From assembly GCA_903813345.2 (NCBI GenBank), contig CAIIXF020000005.1, positions 30,135,375-30,199,374 on the forward strand: a stretch of DNA of 64,000 nt, given 5' to 3'. The notes beneath the pieces were generated by a model that worked only from the letters and a program-made list of their open reading frames with translations, did not search any database and was not told where the DNA came from. The stretch comes from Owenia fusiformis (Eukaryota; Annelida; Polychaeta; Sabellida; Oweniidae). Shown piece by piece: positions 13,401-26,050 of this stretch; positions within the stretch are counted from its first letter, which is position 1; the number at the start of each line of letters is the position of its first letter. A program made the translations under genes and the position numbers.

Positions 13401-16400
13401 ATATTCTACTTTGCAAGTATATCATGTTTCCCATTGACCCTCACGTTATAAGATCTATTCATTGAAAGCCTTTAGTGTATCCCAACAGTGTTTATGATTT
13501 AGTTGTACATGTGTAAATCCATATTACCTTCAGAACCAATTCCAACAAGCCCAGGGTCAAGCTTCATACTCAAGCGGGCCTGGCTTTGGTAATTACCAAA
13601 TGAGTGGTCAGATGGGATATCCATCATGGTACCAGCAACAAGGGGGCTACCAACAGGGAGGCTATGGAACTCAAATGGGAGCCGCACAAATGGGAGCGGC
13701 TGCAGGGCAGTATGGCCAATATGGCTATCCTTACAAGTGAGATATTTATTTTTTGATGTACTTGCATTAGCTTAGATTTACTTTGAAAAGTTTAAAGGCA
13801 TATTATTTCCAGATATTTTGTATCAATACACATGTATGTAATTTACTAATTTTGGGAAATTTTACTTTAAATGGCTTTTAGGCATGCTCTACTTGTCTCT
13901 TGGTCTTGGTATGTCTTTTTTATTTCAATAGATATCATTTGGAAATAAACATACCTATATGATTTATAGTATGGCTGGTATGCAAGGGGCAGGTCCCAAC
14001 TATGGGGGGCAGATGGCTATGCAGCAACAACAGGCACCACAACAGTATAATGGTCAGCAGCAGCAGCAAGGAATGATGGGATACCCAGTGCAGCAAGGTG
14101 CGTCATCACTCAAGTGTCATGGCAACGTCACATGATACAACACAACTCAAAGTTTGAATCTTAAATTTTGTCAAACGTGTGAAGGAATAAAATTATATCT
14201 GAAATTTTAAAAGTTAATTCGTAAATGAGAAAGATTCAAACTATTCTCTGAGATGTAACTGCCATGTGACGTTGCACTATTTTATTTATTTCTCCAGTAG
14301 CTTTCTGTCTAGCTTAGTTTGAGTCAGCGTTACCATGGTGACAGAACCATGGCGACGCCTTCTGATTTATCAGCTATCGTGTATAAGGCATCACTTTGGT
14401 TATGCTCAACCCTAGAAATAGAATCATGTAAATACATTGTTTACACTTAGATTATATGGAAATAAAAAATAGGAGGGAGTATTATTATTATTAAACATCT
14501 TCGAGGAAATCACAAGTTAAAAGGCATGACCAGAGTGAGGCTGTATACATGAGCTGTGCATGCTTGCTGTCACATTTTTTTTATTAGAATTTTGTCACAT
14601 TTCTTGTGTCACGTTTGTTTTAGACTTGAGAATGGATCACATAGATGAAAAATAATCTAAATCAGTGTTCAAGTTCAAGTTTTAATGTTTACGTAATTTT
14701 CGATAAATCTTCTATTTTTGAGGTTATTTTGAAGACTCTCGGAAAATCACTTATGGCCCTGACATATGGAACAACAGGTGATGCTATTTCATCAGATGGT
14801 TTACTCCTGTTACTTTTAATGCACTCTTAATCCATGGGATCCATTATACATAGGTTCTTCTATCAATGTTTTATCTATCAATTATTTACCACCTTTGTTT
14901 CATAGATATACTCTTTAATATGGCTGTGCGTGCTGGAATATCTTGTTTCATGAATTTTTGAAAGTATTTATACATGTACATTTTTACAAGTTATTTATTC
15001 AATCATGTACATTTTTACAAGTAATTTATTCAGTCATGTACATTTTTACAAGTAATTTATTCAATCATGTACATTTTTACAAGTAATTTATTCAGTCATG
15101 TACATTTTTGCAAGTAATTTATTCAGTCATATACATTTTTAAAATTATTTATTCAGTTGGTTTAATATCAAGAATAATGACGCAGGATGTTTCAAGCACG
15201 GAAAATCGAAATTTTCTTCCTGACATGAGTACTGTGGTAAAACACTATAGTAAGAACACTATAACAGTTCACAAATGTAATAGGTGTTGGTTTGCAGTTA
15301 TAACCAGACATATCATATTAACATGTTGAATATAGTATACCAAATTAGGCCATATTTTACACAGTTTCAAGAACTGCTCAGATCAATAGCCTGAAGTCTC
15401 ATTATATGCACAAAGTGATCTTGTTGATTTTCTGGGAAATTATTGTACTATTAAAGGGGGAGGGGGTGTTTCTAGGTTTCTGTTGTCTATTTTGAATAAC
15501 CTGTTTGAAAGAAATTATCAAACACCACAGTTTGAAGTGTAAGGTCTAGATCAACTATAGGTTTTTACATTATCCTGGGTGAAAACAAAAAAAATTATTT
15601 TGAATTCTTAACAAATTGAACATAATAATTACATGCAATTCAAATTGTTGCAAATATCTTAAAACTTACCAGAAAATCTTTTTACTTACTCTGTGTATAC
15701 AATGATATATCAAAGGCTGGAGCTGGGTCACAAGTAAGTAAAAAATAAACAGATCAACAGAAACACTCCTTTCAAAAACATCAAACGAAATGGTCATGTC
15801 ATGTACATGTACATGAATTGTTTTATCTTTTGAAATATTGGAAGAATGGCTTCAACTTTGTTTCTGGATGCTGAAGTGTTTTGAAAGCCTTGATCTTAAA
15901 TTCTATTCAAAATGACGTCTCTTTTGATGTTTATGAAAGGTTCATTTGAGACTCGTTACTTTCACCTATTTTCTGTAATGTTGTATTGTATACAGGTGAA
16001 AGGAATGGGTCAATACCAAGAGTCATAAAAGCGAAACAATATCAAACTCAAATCAAAGAATTCTCAAATTGAAAATCAATGAATAACATTATCAGGTGGT
16101 GTTTTACACACAAAAGCACATTAAAAAAACTGGGATATTGTAGCATACAAGCACTTCTAGGTCAGACAAACAAATTATGTACATATTAATATGTTACATG
16201 AAGACACACAAACATACCCCGCATGGTTCAGTTCTTATGCATTGTATTAAACATTACATAATAAATAATCAAGAAGATGTCTATATTTTCAGGCAAATAG
16301 GTAAACACTTCTTTATTCCAATTTCCTTTATTATTCGTCATTGATCCATATTTTAATCCATATTTTAGTATTTTCTAGTGCTAATAGAAAACCATCCTTT

Positions 16401-17936
16401 TGTAATGGGAAATATAATAGAATAATAAAGTAGCTTTGAATTGGCATATTTGTTAGAGATGTTTTTAATAAACCATTTGACACCATATTTCTCTTCGTAC
16501 TATTATAATTGCTTATGATCGTGGTCACATTTTGCTTGTAAAAATATTAACACTGTATTTCGTTTTTTTTTCGGTACAGGTCTGTATTCAGTACTCATAC
16601 CCATATAGGTATGTTGTTTTCTTAAACATCATTTTTATTATTACATTTTTATTCTACATTTTTACACATTTTTATTATCTTTTTCTCTTATTCACAGGCT
16701 GTAAGGTAAACGGCCCTAAGGTTTTGTTGTTATTCGTGGAGGACACAAATACTCAAACTTGTATGAGTAGGAATGAGAAGTACTCAACATTGAGTAGAAA
16801 GAACAAATTGCATATCCAGCTTTGTCTCGGTTGTTTATTAATGAACTTGAAAAACTGAAATATTCTGTGTCAAAAAATACTTTCCAAATAAATCATTGTT
16901 TTGAAGGCATTTTCCAAATATGAATACTTCTCCAAACTTCAAAACTTGAACTTATTCAGACACTTTAAACATAGTTCATGTGATGTATCAATTTACATGT
17001 ACTAAATACAACATGACATCATTTATATTTTCATATCTTTGAATTGAGTTGATTCTGTTGAATCTATATGAAATTAGAAGCTTGTTCGATTCCCAATAGA
17101 TGCTATATGAAAGTGAATTGTAAGTACTGAACAGTAGCGATTGGTGAGTAAGCGTGAAGTGTGAAACGACAAGTGATTATTACATGAAGGCGGGAGATCA
17201 TATGTTAATATAAGATACTGATAGCTTAGCTCTGTGTAATAACATCCACACTACAGGGCTACATATGTCAAGTCTAAGCGCAGATGCAGCCTATCACAGA
17301 GCCTTATGCATCAGTCACATTTGATCTACAGCAACCGAACAGCAGCCCTAGGTTCCCAAAATCAAGAGAAATATGCAGTATAAATATATAGGGATAAGCA
17401 GTACAATGTAGATTCTCTATATCGATTTTGTGAAGCTACGGCTGCTGTATGGCCGCCATAGAGCAAACGTGACTGAGGCTTTAGCAGCCTTCTTGTCCAG
17501 GACTCTTTGATATGGTGTAAAGAAGATGAGGGCAAGCTATGTAGCTCTGTGGTTGTAGGGTGTGTGAAGATATGACATATTGTAGATAGTAGAATAGACA
17601 GCTAACATTTAAGTCCTATTAGATATATCACTTAACATGATGTAGTTAATATTGAAAGCAGATATCTGAGAGAACAATAATGTGTTGCAATATAAAAGCA
17701 GAGATAAGAGTTTCTAAATCATCTGAAGGTTTTTTAATGAGAATCATTTCGACTCTTAATCCATCATTGCTTAGATATATATAATATAATGACGGTATAT
17801 TGTGTTAGTTCATCAGTAATCATTTATTTATACATGTAATAAGCTTAGGTAGTGTTCTGTGTTTGCAAAATACAAAAAATCATTTTTTTCATGTTTATTA
17901 ATGTTTGCTTTTTCATTTGCAGATGATTACCAATAA
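4465..17936 (+). CDS. TIA1: TIA1/TIAL1-type RNA-binding protein, 3' part of the gene
   Basis: Coding exons are 4465-4576, one of three alternatives (6423-6515, 7330-7419, 7812-7904), 12360-12444, 13117-13243, 13534-13736, 13970-14097 and 17923-17936 with TAA. All have AG/GT borders and matching phases. The first exon is the end of RRM2 with the TIA-family signature [13 protein letters not shown]. The alternatives start RRM3. The next two complete RRM3, with RNP1-like DKGYAFVRF and the VKCSWGKES end. Two further exons form a Q/G/Y/M-rich tail like the prion-like domain of TIA1, and the protein ends DDYQ. Family members bind U-rich RNA, promote use of weak 5' splice sites, repress translation and nucleate stress granules. 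Vertebrate TIA1 and TIAL1 cannot be separated here; one pre-duplication orthologue is likely. The join of the last two exons is the least certain step. Confidence 0.93.
4658..4861. mobile_element. MITE with CAGGCCCGTAGCCAGG termini
   Basis: This 204-bp element begins CAGGCCCGTAGCCAGG and ends CCTGGCTACGGGCCTG. It is flanked by a direct repeat ATATG (4653-4657 and 4862-4866), consistent with a 5-bp target-site duplication. It is G-rich inside (runs of GGGGGG) and non-coding. It lies in the TIA1 intron 80 bp after an exon. I do not assign a superfamily. Confidence 0.88.
6423..6515 (+). CDS. TIA1: TIA1 alternative exon A (linker + RRM3 strand 1)
   Basis: This 93-nt exon lies between ...ATGTTTCAG and GTAGAAC, in phase 1-1. 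After the shared first base it reads [20 protein letters not shown] and then [10 protein letters not shown], closely matching the [20 protein letters not shown] segment of vertebrate TIA1. HTVYVGGI is the RNP2 strand of RRM3. It joins in frame to 4576 upstream and 12360 downstream. It is the first of three paralogous exons. Confidence 0.9.
7330..7419 (+). CDS. TIA1: TIA1 alternative exon B (linker + RRM3 strand 1)
   Basis: This 90-nt exon lies between ...ATGATTGCAG and GTGTGTAC, again in phase 1-1. It encodes [19 protein letters not shown] and then [10 protein letters not shown]. It is one codon shorter than copies A and C. The RNP2 HTVYVGGL differs at its last residue, and the loop after it is GAG rather than TNG or ING. 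Of the three it is the most diverged from the canonical TIA1 sequence. The open frame and intact splice sites argue against a dead copy. Confidence 0.88.
7812..7904 (+). CDS. TIA1: TIA1 alternative exon C (linker + RRM3 strand 1)
   Basis: This 93-nt exon lies between ...ATGCTTTACAG and GTACAGTGG, in phase 1-1. It encodes [20 protein letters not shown] and then [10 protein letters not shown]. The SNCTVY and GLT residues match vertebrate TIA1 best, so this copy may be the ancestral or default form. It lies 392 nt downstream of exon B, too far for simple steric exclusion between splice sites. Confidence 0.9.
7905..12359 (+). other. Long TIA1 intron after the alternative exons
   Basis: This is about 4.5 kb of AT-rich intron between alternative exon C and the RRM3 core exon at 12360. 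I looked for a fourth copy of the alternative exon (motifs like YDEV and TVYVGG) and saw none. No coding sequence, structured RNA or clear transposon was recognised. Confidence 0.6.
12360..13243 (+). CDS. TIA1: TIA1 RRM3 core exons
   Basis: Two exons (12360-12444 and 13117-13243) encode the rest of RRM3. The first reads [20 protein letters not shown] followed by KDKGYAFV. The second starts with the shared Arg and reads [20 protein letters not shown], then [22 protein letters not shown] is the RNP1 strand and is split by the 672-nt intron. The acceptor base A at 12360 completes the Glu codon for all three alternative upstream exons. Vertebrate TIA1 has the same elements (EIRVF.DKGYSFVRF, VVKCYWGKE). 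Confidence 0.93.
13534..14097 (+). CDS. TIA1: TIA1 low-complexity (prion-like) tail exons
   Basis: Exons 13534-13736 and 13970-14097 encode a tail rich in Gln, Gly, Tyr, Met and Ala, such as [14 protein letters not shown] and [14 protein letters not shown]. Vertebrate TIA1 has a Q/N/Y/G-rich C-terminus that drives phase separation into stress granules, and this tail has the same position and composition. The second exon ends at a GTGCGTCA donor. If that donor is not used, translation runs 11 more codons to a TGA at about 14131, a possible alternative end. Confidence 0.85.
14098..17922 (+). other. Last TIA1 intron, with a 31-bp tandem repeat
   Basis: This intron of about 3.8 kb carries a tandem array of a 31-bp unit (TCATGTACATTTTTACAAGT followed by AATTTATTCAG) in about six copies at 14971-15156, and a perfect X-box palindrome at 14329-14342. 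Acceptor-like CAG sites at 16579 and 16697 do not open a convincing coding exon. Confidence 0.6.
14971..15156. repeat. 31-bp tandem repeat, about six copies
   Basis: The unit contains CATGTACATTTTTACAAGT. Inner copies differ by single bases; the outer copies are more diverged. The array is intronic. Confidence 0.9.
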
Positions 17937-18930
17937 CAGAGGGGCATCTAGGAGATTCATCAGATATAGCCATTCACACAGTAAACATCATGGCAGACAG
18001 GGACTGACCTATAATGTTATGGAAATTTCCACTGAGAATGAATGGAAAATTCCACTGGTTCAGATGGAATTTTCCACTGCAGTTTTATCACTCCTAGCAT
18101 GCAGAGCACTGGAAACTTCCATGGCTAGCCAGCAAGGCAGACTATCTATTTAAGAAAGGCTGTGGAAAGTCTTTAGAGCAAGATATAAATTTGTAAAATA
18201 GTCTTGACTGTACAATGAAGATTATAATAAGCTATTTTGCCACCGGGCTGGTGAAAAAAGGTGGAGGAATGTATCATACAGAGTAAAATAAAAACATTTG
18301 TAAATAGGGGTATACAATATGTCCTTGTTATGTAGTTATCTGTAGTGTTGTGTTGTACAACTTACTGTGCCCTATATTAATCGAAAAAAGCATATAATGT
18401 GTAAAGTAAAGCACCTAGTAAAATATTGTAAAGCAGTGTACAAAGTATCTGACTATTGCCATATTGATAATGTTAAACCATGGGCTCAGGGCAGTACATT
18501 CTCTGTTATAAAACTCCTGCTGAATCCAAAAGATATTTTAGTCCAGTTTTATTTCTTAATCTTTATGAACATTACTGTTAGAAGTACAATAGTGATGAAA
18601 ATGAAAATCACAATTTTTTGATTGACAATCTCAAAGTTTTGTGATGCGAACCTGGTCCAAATCTCGATTTAAGTCCAATTGCAAGACATTTTGATAATAT
18701 TTGTATGTGATTGTTATTTTTGATGAAAGTTAAGTATTTCATGAGAGACATATTGCAAATGTACAGGCAGAACATCCATTTTCATTTCCATTGACTTGTT
18801 TACTACCAGTTTTATACCTGAATTAGATACAATTGACATTTGTTATGTTTTAGAAAACTTGTGTAAAATATTTTGAGAAGTGACTGATCGTTCTACAAGT
18901 TCCAATTAATAAAGTAAAAGTTGTATATTT
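17937..18930 (+). other. TIA1 3' UTR
   Basis: This is sequence after the TAA at 17934-17936. AATAAA signals occur at 18287-18292 and 18908-18913, so the UTR is about 0.4 or 1.0 kb unless longer forms exist. It holds a self-complementary GGAAAATTCC...GGAATTTTCC motif at about 18043-18087, and a second copy lies at 19288-19331 downstream. The extent is inferred from the signals only. Confidence 0.5.
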
Positions 18931-21900
18931 TCATACATTTTAAATGTTACGATATGATTGGGAGTTGAAGCCTTCTAGATGGTACTCTAGAATACTCAAT
19001 ATAGGTTTCAAAAATAGGATCTTTTTGTTGTGTGATTTTTGCAAAATTGAAAAGGTGCTACCTTCTTTTATGCCTAGACTTGGTTGTTAACTAGAATGTG
19101 AAAATTGTTGTATTACCAACTTGAAGCAAAAATGACCCAATTACTGATCCGAGTGACCTGTGTAAATATTTAAAACAAAGTATAACTAAACCTGCCAGAG
19201 AAACTGCCTCTAAAGCTTCCCCTTATATCCCAAATACAAGACATATTCCAAAGATAGAACAGTGTATAGATAGTTGATTTAGCTAAATGGAAAATTCCAC
19301 TGGGTCAACGGAATTTTCCCCTACAGTTTTGTAACTGATGTATTTGATATATAAGGGGTTGACAAAAAATCTGGCTTGTATCAATAAAAGATGCTTGAAA
19401 TATCAGAATATATCACCAGTGTACTATAGGAATAACATAATCATGAGCAGGTTGCTGTAAATTATGAACTTGAACACTAAGTGTTGTAAGAGTTTAGAGA
19501 TGTTTAGAAGTAGGTGACCACCAGTGTATGCAGTTGCACCACCTTGCGGAAAGTCTCATGGAGGTCACGGAAATCACAACTCCATTGTATTTCCCAGTCT
19601 ATTGAACATACAGCAAAACCTGTCTAATGTGAACATAATTAGGACCAGCTCACATAATATGAAATAACTTGGGGGCTGTTATTAATAACATGAAGTGGAT
19701 CACATCCCTGTCGTCACATTCTAAGGGAGTTATCCAGTCATACATTTTCAGCAATGTTCACACATGTACAGGATTTGCTGTAAATATGTTATATGCTTTA
19801 TAGTTTAGGTGTTGAAATGCTTGTTTTGTATATGACAGTTAAATTCCTTGTTCTATGTGTATTTCCAATGCTTCACTATTCCACGATGACCCCCATGACA
19901 TTTTTTGCTAGTATGTTGATGTACAGTTATGTAATTTGTATAAAGAGATATAACCCATATAGTAACTATACGGTATAAAGTGCTATACTTTCCAAGTGAT
20001 GCTATAAATTGTTTAATGAGGAAACCTTATAAACTATGTATGTACCCCAAGGGGTGCACATATATCATGATGAAATACAAACATTAAACATGTTATATGT
20101 ACAAATTCTTCAGCGCAAAGTTAGCTCAACTTGCTGTGTATCTTTATTTATTTGAATTCCGAATATGCCAAATTTTTCATTTTATTCTTAACCTTTAATA
20201 TAAATAAGTATAGTAGGGAGAAAATAAATGGTATTAGTGGCTGGGGTCTGTTGATAGATTATGAATTAATGTATTGATGAGCTATCCAGTAATGCCTGCT
20301 TCATGTGGACACTTTTTTACTGGCTTAACGTATGTATATTTCTTTGTTTGAACAGTTAACTTTAGTTTCAATATGATGTAATGATTTGCCTCCCATATGA
20401 TGTCAAATAGAGGGCAGGGTGTTCACATGCTCAGGTTAAATTGTACATGTACATACAATCTTGACTTGATGAGGTTTCATGTACAATTATAAGTTTGTGA
20501 ATGCATTAAAGCAACAGCCACTCACTTTTGTATGGTAAAGACCTCATTACATGTTTGGACCTTAAAAATAGTGCCATGGTGTCATATGACATCAGTATTG
20601 TAAAACCTATTAGGCCTATTTATTCATTTAGATTTTATCGGAAATTATAATGAGAATGATATGCACATAAATGTTCAAGTTTAAAATGTAAGAAGGGGTA
20701 AATATCTGTCTGTCAACACCAACTGTGTACTACATAGCACCAGTGGTTCAATATTGCACCATGTACAGCCTGTCATAAGCAGTTAATCCTTGTTTCTTAA
20801 CCAACTCAAAATATCATTGTTTTAATCCATATTACAACTGATATTGTGATCTATATTACAACAAATATTGCGTTTGGTATTTGTATTATTATTAACTATT
20901 CTTGGAATACTCAGGTTACCAAGGTTACTGTGAGCAAAGTTTCTATTAAAGTGAAAAAGTCCACATCCTATTGGTTAATATCGTTTTCGCTCTTTGTAAA
21001 ACGGGTTGTACAGGGTGATCAGTGAGCACGCATCTAGATTACACAGATCACAAGCAGCAAACCTAGTTGAAGTTGTCCGCCATTTTGTGTTGCCATAGCA
21101 ACTAGTCATCTGCTGTGAATAAGCTAGGGTGAAGTAGAATGTAGTGCAAAAACCCACTGGGAAAAATAAAGAGAAACTATAATTTGTACATAAACTACTC
21201 ATGTTTACTGTCTTTTTATTATATTTTATTCACTGGACTCCTTAAAGAAAATATATCATATTGCTACACAAGTCTCAGTTGAAATGGATAGTACATGTAG
21301 CTAAGACTCTCTTTGAGGCTATTTTGGAAATTAGTATATCAAGTCAACCAAGTGACAGTCATCTCAACAGTCATCCTGTGAAATAGGTATCTTCATCAAA
21401 TGCAATATTTCTAGGTAAATGCACCTATGACATCAAATGTATGTGGGTTCAACACATCTCTGTCAACTTTTGGAGACTTGTATTTAGACAAAGATGAAAG
21501 AATATTTCTAACCATGGGTACATAGTTTATGTATGCCATACCTTTAAATTATCACCATACCAAGGTTGTATGAGTCACACCTAGTAATAAATGGAAATTG
21601 CTATATGGCTCCACTCCTTTTCCATAGACTCCAATCTCACAATGGCTGGTATTTAATACTTCCTAACAGTGACATGATAAATGGAACTTGGTCAAAGTCA
21701 TCTGAATACAATTGCAGTTTACTGTCTTGAGTTTCTTCCATGGTCACACAATTTGCCAACCAAATATTGCCCAACAGTTAAGATCAGTTAAAATAAACAT
21801 TTGGAATCCCATGTCGCTAGTTCCGACTTGATAAAAGCACTGGAAGAAGGGGACAGTTCTTTCATTTTCACCACTATTTAGTGTTGTTTTGACTTAAAAA

Positions 21901-23388
21901 CCTCACCTAAACCTTTCCTGTATTATTTGGGAACATCGGAATTCAACAAAAGCTTTAAACATGGATTTGCATGAAAGCAGTAAGAGCTGTCATTGATTTG
22001 GGTTTTCCCACTTTGGGAATATTTCTCAGGTTTCAAAGCCAAATGTTTGCTACATCAAATAATACTTTTTCAAGAGTATATACACACTACCCTACCACGT
22101 GACCACATTCAAAAATGATACAGGGTACAGTTAAGTTGCAAATGGAGCGGGTATTCTCTATCTTTGTCCATTGCACTTTTCTGCTAATAATACGTTGCAA
22201 ACTGCTTGATTGTATAGTAGAACACTTGGAATATATGCAAAATCTAGTATACCTTCAGAAATATGGAAATAAACAAACATCCTCCATTTGCAACTTCACT
22301 GTAACCTGTATCACTTATAAAGCAGTAAGGCCACATTATGGGCATTAGGTAGGTTGATAGTATAGTATAAGAGCCAGAGCAAGTACTATTCATATTCAAT
22401 GAGTTAACCATAAAATACCAATCAAACTGACAGCCGGCAGTTGATTCCAGTGAATGCTGGCTCAGTATTTTAAAGATTACGATTTCACTCAGTTTTGACC
22501 ATCTGCTTCAGTTACTTTTTGTCATCAGGAATGAACACAATTAAAAAATAACAAACAAAATGATCACATTTTCAATGTTAGTTATATTGCGTTAAATATT
22601 TTTTCTACATATATACAAGCAGGTAGGCTTGTGATTTAGCCTGTTGTACAGATGATTGATTTTTAAATGGTTTATGCTCCAATGATTTTCCACAAATTAT
22701 AATTAATATTACATGATTCCAAGAGACATTTCAATTCTTCACTGGCACCATTATTTACAGTGATACATATTATATTGAATGATTTTTTGACATTCATAGA
22801 AAATTGACAAAGTTGAGAAAGTATTATAAGTATTGGGGTGTATGAATGTATTATCTTTGAACTTGCACAATACATCACTTTCATCTCACACATTCTCTCA
22901 TACACACAACCGAACGCATTTTCCTTTAATCATCAATTCTCCCACTTTTTATAAAAAACATACTGTAATTACACTCTCACAAAATACTATTATGTGTTGT
23001 AACATGAAAGATGGATAATGGAATGACATTGGTAGACCCCATACATATGTTTTCTATATTAATTGTCACAAAGTCAATTCAATAATCTAATGACTTCAGA
23101 ACTACTACTCTCATATATTGATGCAATAAGGTCCAAAAAAGTAGCACTCCTACAAATGCTATGAAATATTATAGCGTATCTCCATCCCTCAAAAGAAAAT
23201 AATCCATGTGCAGCAACACCTTAACTTGAACACCTCAAGTTAAGCTCACGTAATGAACACTCCTCGGTAATCAATGCTAGTCAATGCACATGTACAGGAT
23301 AATACCAGCAACATGTACATTACTATGAGTGACTTTGAGCTGCATGTTCATGTCACCAACTATGTTAATTGGGGAGTATCTTGTGTAT
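18931..23388. other. Convergent intergenic region and KIF20B 3' UTR
   Basis: This is AT-rich sequence between the TIA1 and KIF20B 3' ends, which face each other. The right part should contain the KIF20B 3' UTR; its end is not resolved. An X-box palindrome GTTGCCATAGCAAC lies at 21089-21102. No exon or structured RNA was recognised. Confidence 0.55.
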
Positions 23389-26050
23389 TTATTGGCGTCT
23401 GCTCCTGAGCCTTCTGGTGACTATTTTATGTGGGTCTTCTGCTTCTGCCATTGATGACATTTCACTCTGCAAGAGCAAAACAAACATTAAAGAGATCCTA
23501 TACAAACACTCAATTAGTGCAGGAATATGATATGAAAATGCAATGAAGAGAGATGACTCAACAAAGTTTGATATTTCATACTTCTGTTTGGTACATATTC
23601 AAAACAAGGCATTAACATGCAAAATGTCACCACCTCCATTTGTTACATACGCCGAATGCCAGACATCAACTGCCGAACTATGTCCACAAAAAGGTTGGAG
23701 ACTATAACAATATGTCATGAGGCATGAACAGCACAAAATTTCACCACCGAGTAAGCAATTGCAAATGGCTACAAAGAGTAACAAGTTGTTACTGATTCCA
23801 ACACTGATCACCAACACCTAACTGAATGCTATTCACAAAAAATGGTGAGTGTAACAGAGAGTGACATAATAGAGGAAATTCCTCAACAAATATCCAATTA
23901 AGAATACAATAATCTCTACTCACATTAGGTGATTGATCAAAAGGTTTATTTAAATCTGTTGCCATTAAGCGGCGCCTTCGCTTCTTTTCTGTGGTATTGG
24001 GTGCCACTAGTGGTTGACTGCAAGCTGTGGGTGAGTGTTCGCCTGAAAGGTTGACCTGGACAAGCTCATCAACGTTACGTTTCTTCTGAGCTGAGGTAGG
24101 GGGAGTATCCAGATCTATCACATCAACTGATTCTTCCTGAAACATGTAGAGAAAGCTGAGAATAAACCCCTCGACAATTTAAAAAAAGTAATAGGGAGGG
24201 TCTATGGCTGTGTTACTATCTGGACTAATTTTTCATTACTTGGCTAGATGACTCTTTAGTATTTTACATAAGCAATACAAAAAATAACCATGTGGGACTA
24301 TTTTTACTTCATTCAGTTGGTTCCTCCTATGATGCTTTAACTAATTCAAAAAAGAAAATATCAAAAAAGTTGTGGAATATTCAATTAAGTACAATTCCAC
24401 CTTATAGGGCCAAATGATGAATTCAATCTAGTTATGGAACTTGTGCAAGTAGATTTTAGCTAATTACATTTTTTATGTTTTTTCAAGCTTTGATAATTTG
24501 CACTGATATACCCTCTTATGGGTATCTACTCTATTAGTCTACTCGTACCAATCCTGTAGATGTGCTACTAGATAATAAAAGTAAATAAATTAAACATAAT
24601 AATAGGAATAAACAAACCTGTATTGCAAAGAATGAATTTTCATCTGTTCTAGTTTTACGTCGTCGGTTTGTTGAAGGGCGACCTGCTCGAGTTGAGGCAC
24701 GAGTTGGTTTCTCGCTTGATACTGGTTGATTCTCTATGCCCTATAAATCAATACATAAAGTGTGAAAAACATCCTCTAGTTAAGTTTTTTAGCAGTTTGC
24801 TGCAACAAGTCACGATTCTGGAGATGCCACAAGTCCATAATCATCTCATGATTTTGAAGTAATTTGTATTTTATTGCACTATCTAACCAAACCCCTTTTA
24901 CAGAACAGCGAATGATTAGATATTTCTATCAATATGTATGAGCTCTTATCCCATGGTTACAAGGATATAGATCGAATATCAGGTGAAGATATATTTGATA
25001 TGTGGATCAAGATATCATATTTTAGCAAAAAATCCCCAAACCATTGAATATCACTTCTCAAACCATCAAATATCCCTTCTCAAAAAGTGATATTCGATGG
25101 TTTCAAAAGTGATATTCGATGGCTTAGATTTTTTCAATAATTTTTTGTCAAATTTTTTTTCAAGATTTTTCTTTCACATTTTTTTTTCAAACATTTTTTT
25201 CGCTGGGTTAAGATCTCCACGAGATAAACGGACAATCCTATGGTTTTTCAAAAATATAAATTATACTCACTCATGGATATCAATATCTTCACTCATTCGC
25301 TGCACTCACTTAAAACTATAGGATATTCCTATAGTATTAAAGTACATTGCAAAACCTTTAATTCTTCTTTTGTGGATTTTTGAAGTATAAGTCATACTGT
25401 ATGAAAAATCAAACCTGAGTGTCAGTATCACTAGATGTCTTCCTATTGCGTTTGGCCCTGGTGCCACCACGTTTCTTCTGGACAGGTACAACAGGCTGTT
25501 GGCTTGTCTGGACATCAATCTAAATCATTATTAATAAATATATATTTGATGTTTCCATGCAGGATGGAATAATAGTGGACGGAACATGAAAGAAATGAAC
25601 AGGCTTAGAGGTCAAGAATTCCAGATATGTATATGATAAGTATCAAGTTTTGGCCTGTAATAATGACTGTATAAAATCAATGACTCTAGATTCCAATGAC
25701 AGAATCAGAGGGGACACATTAACATTGAAAACTGAACACATGAATGTTAAAATCATTGAGTTTGAAGTTTTAAGGAATATAGCCATAACAAGGAACGATA
25801 CGACACAAAACAGAAACTGAAATCGACACTATTTTTGTAAAGTTATTCTTCAGTTATTCCAACTTGATACATTCAATTCATACTATTGGTTTATTTTTGC
25901 ACAAGTTTCAATCATTTTTACCTCTGGCACTGAAGTAATTTCATCCTGGAGTTTCTTGTTAGCTTCTTTTAAGTCAGAGATAACCTCATCTTTGGCAATT
26001 TGTGTCCTCTCTAGAAGTATCTTGCAATCCTTCAGTTCTTTACACTTATC
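23389..26050 (-). CDS. KIF20B: KIF20B basic C-terminal tail exons
   Basis: Five exons (25922-26050, 25415-25519, 24618-24740, 23924-24136, 23389-23466) leave the coiled coil and become basic and Ser/Thr-rich: [33 protein letters not shown] and [13 protein letters not shown]. They also hold an acidic [14 protein letters not shown] segment that could be a SUMO-interacting or Pro-directed kinase site (inference). The last exon ends RRLRSRRQ and then TAA. The conserved end supports orthology with the KIF20B tail, which carries nuclear-localisation and microtubule/PIN1-binding activities in vertebrates. Confidence 0.88.

Noticed and set aside
16580-16608. Mini-exon between a polypyrimidine-AG and GTATGT in the last TIA1 intron
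   Set aside because: In the required phase it reads into a stop at its end and resembles nothing in TIA1.
21089-21102. X-box as promoter of an unseen ciliary gene
   Set aside because: No exon starts nearby, and the same motif occurs in transposon ends in this window, so a promoter claim is not justified.
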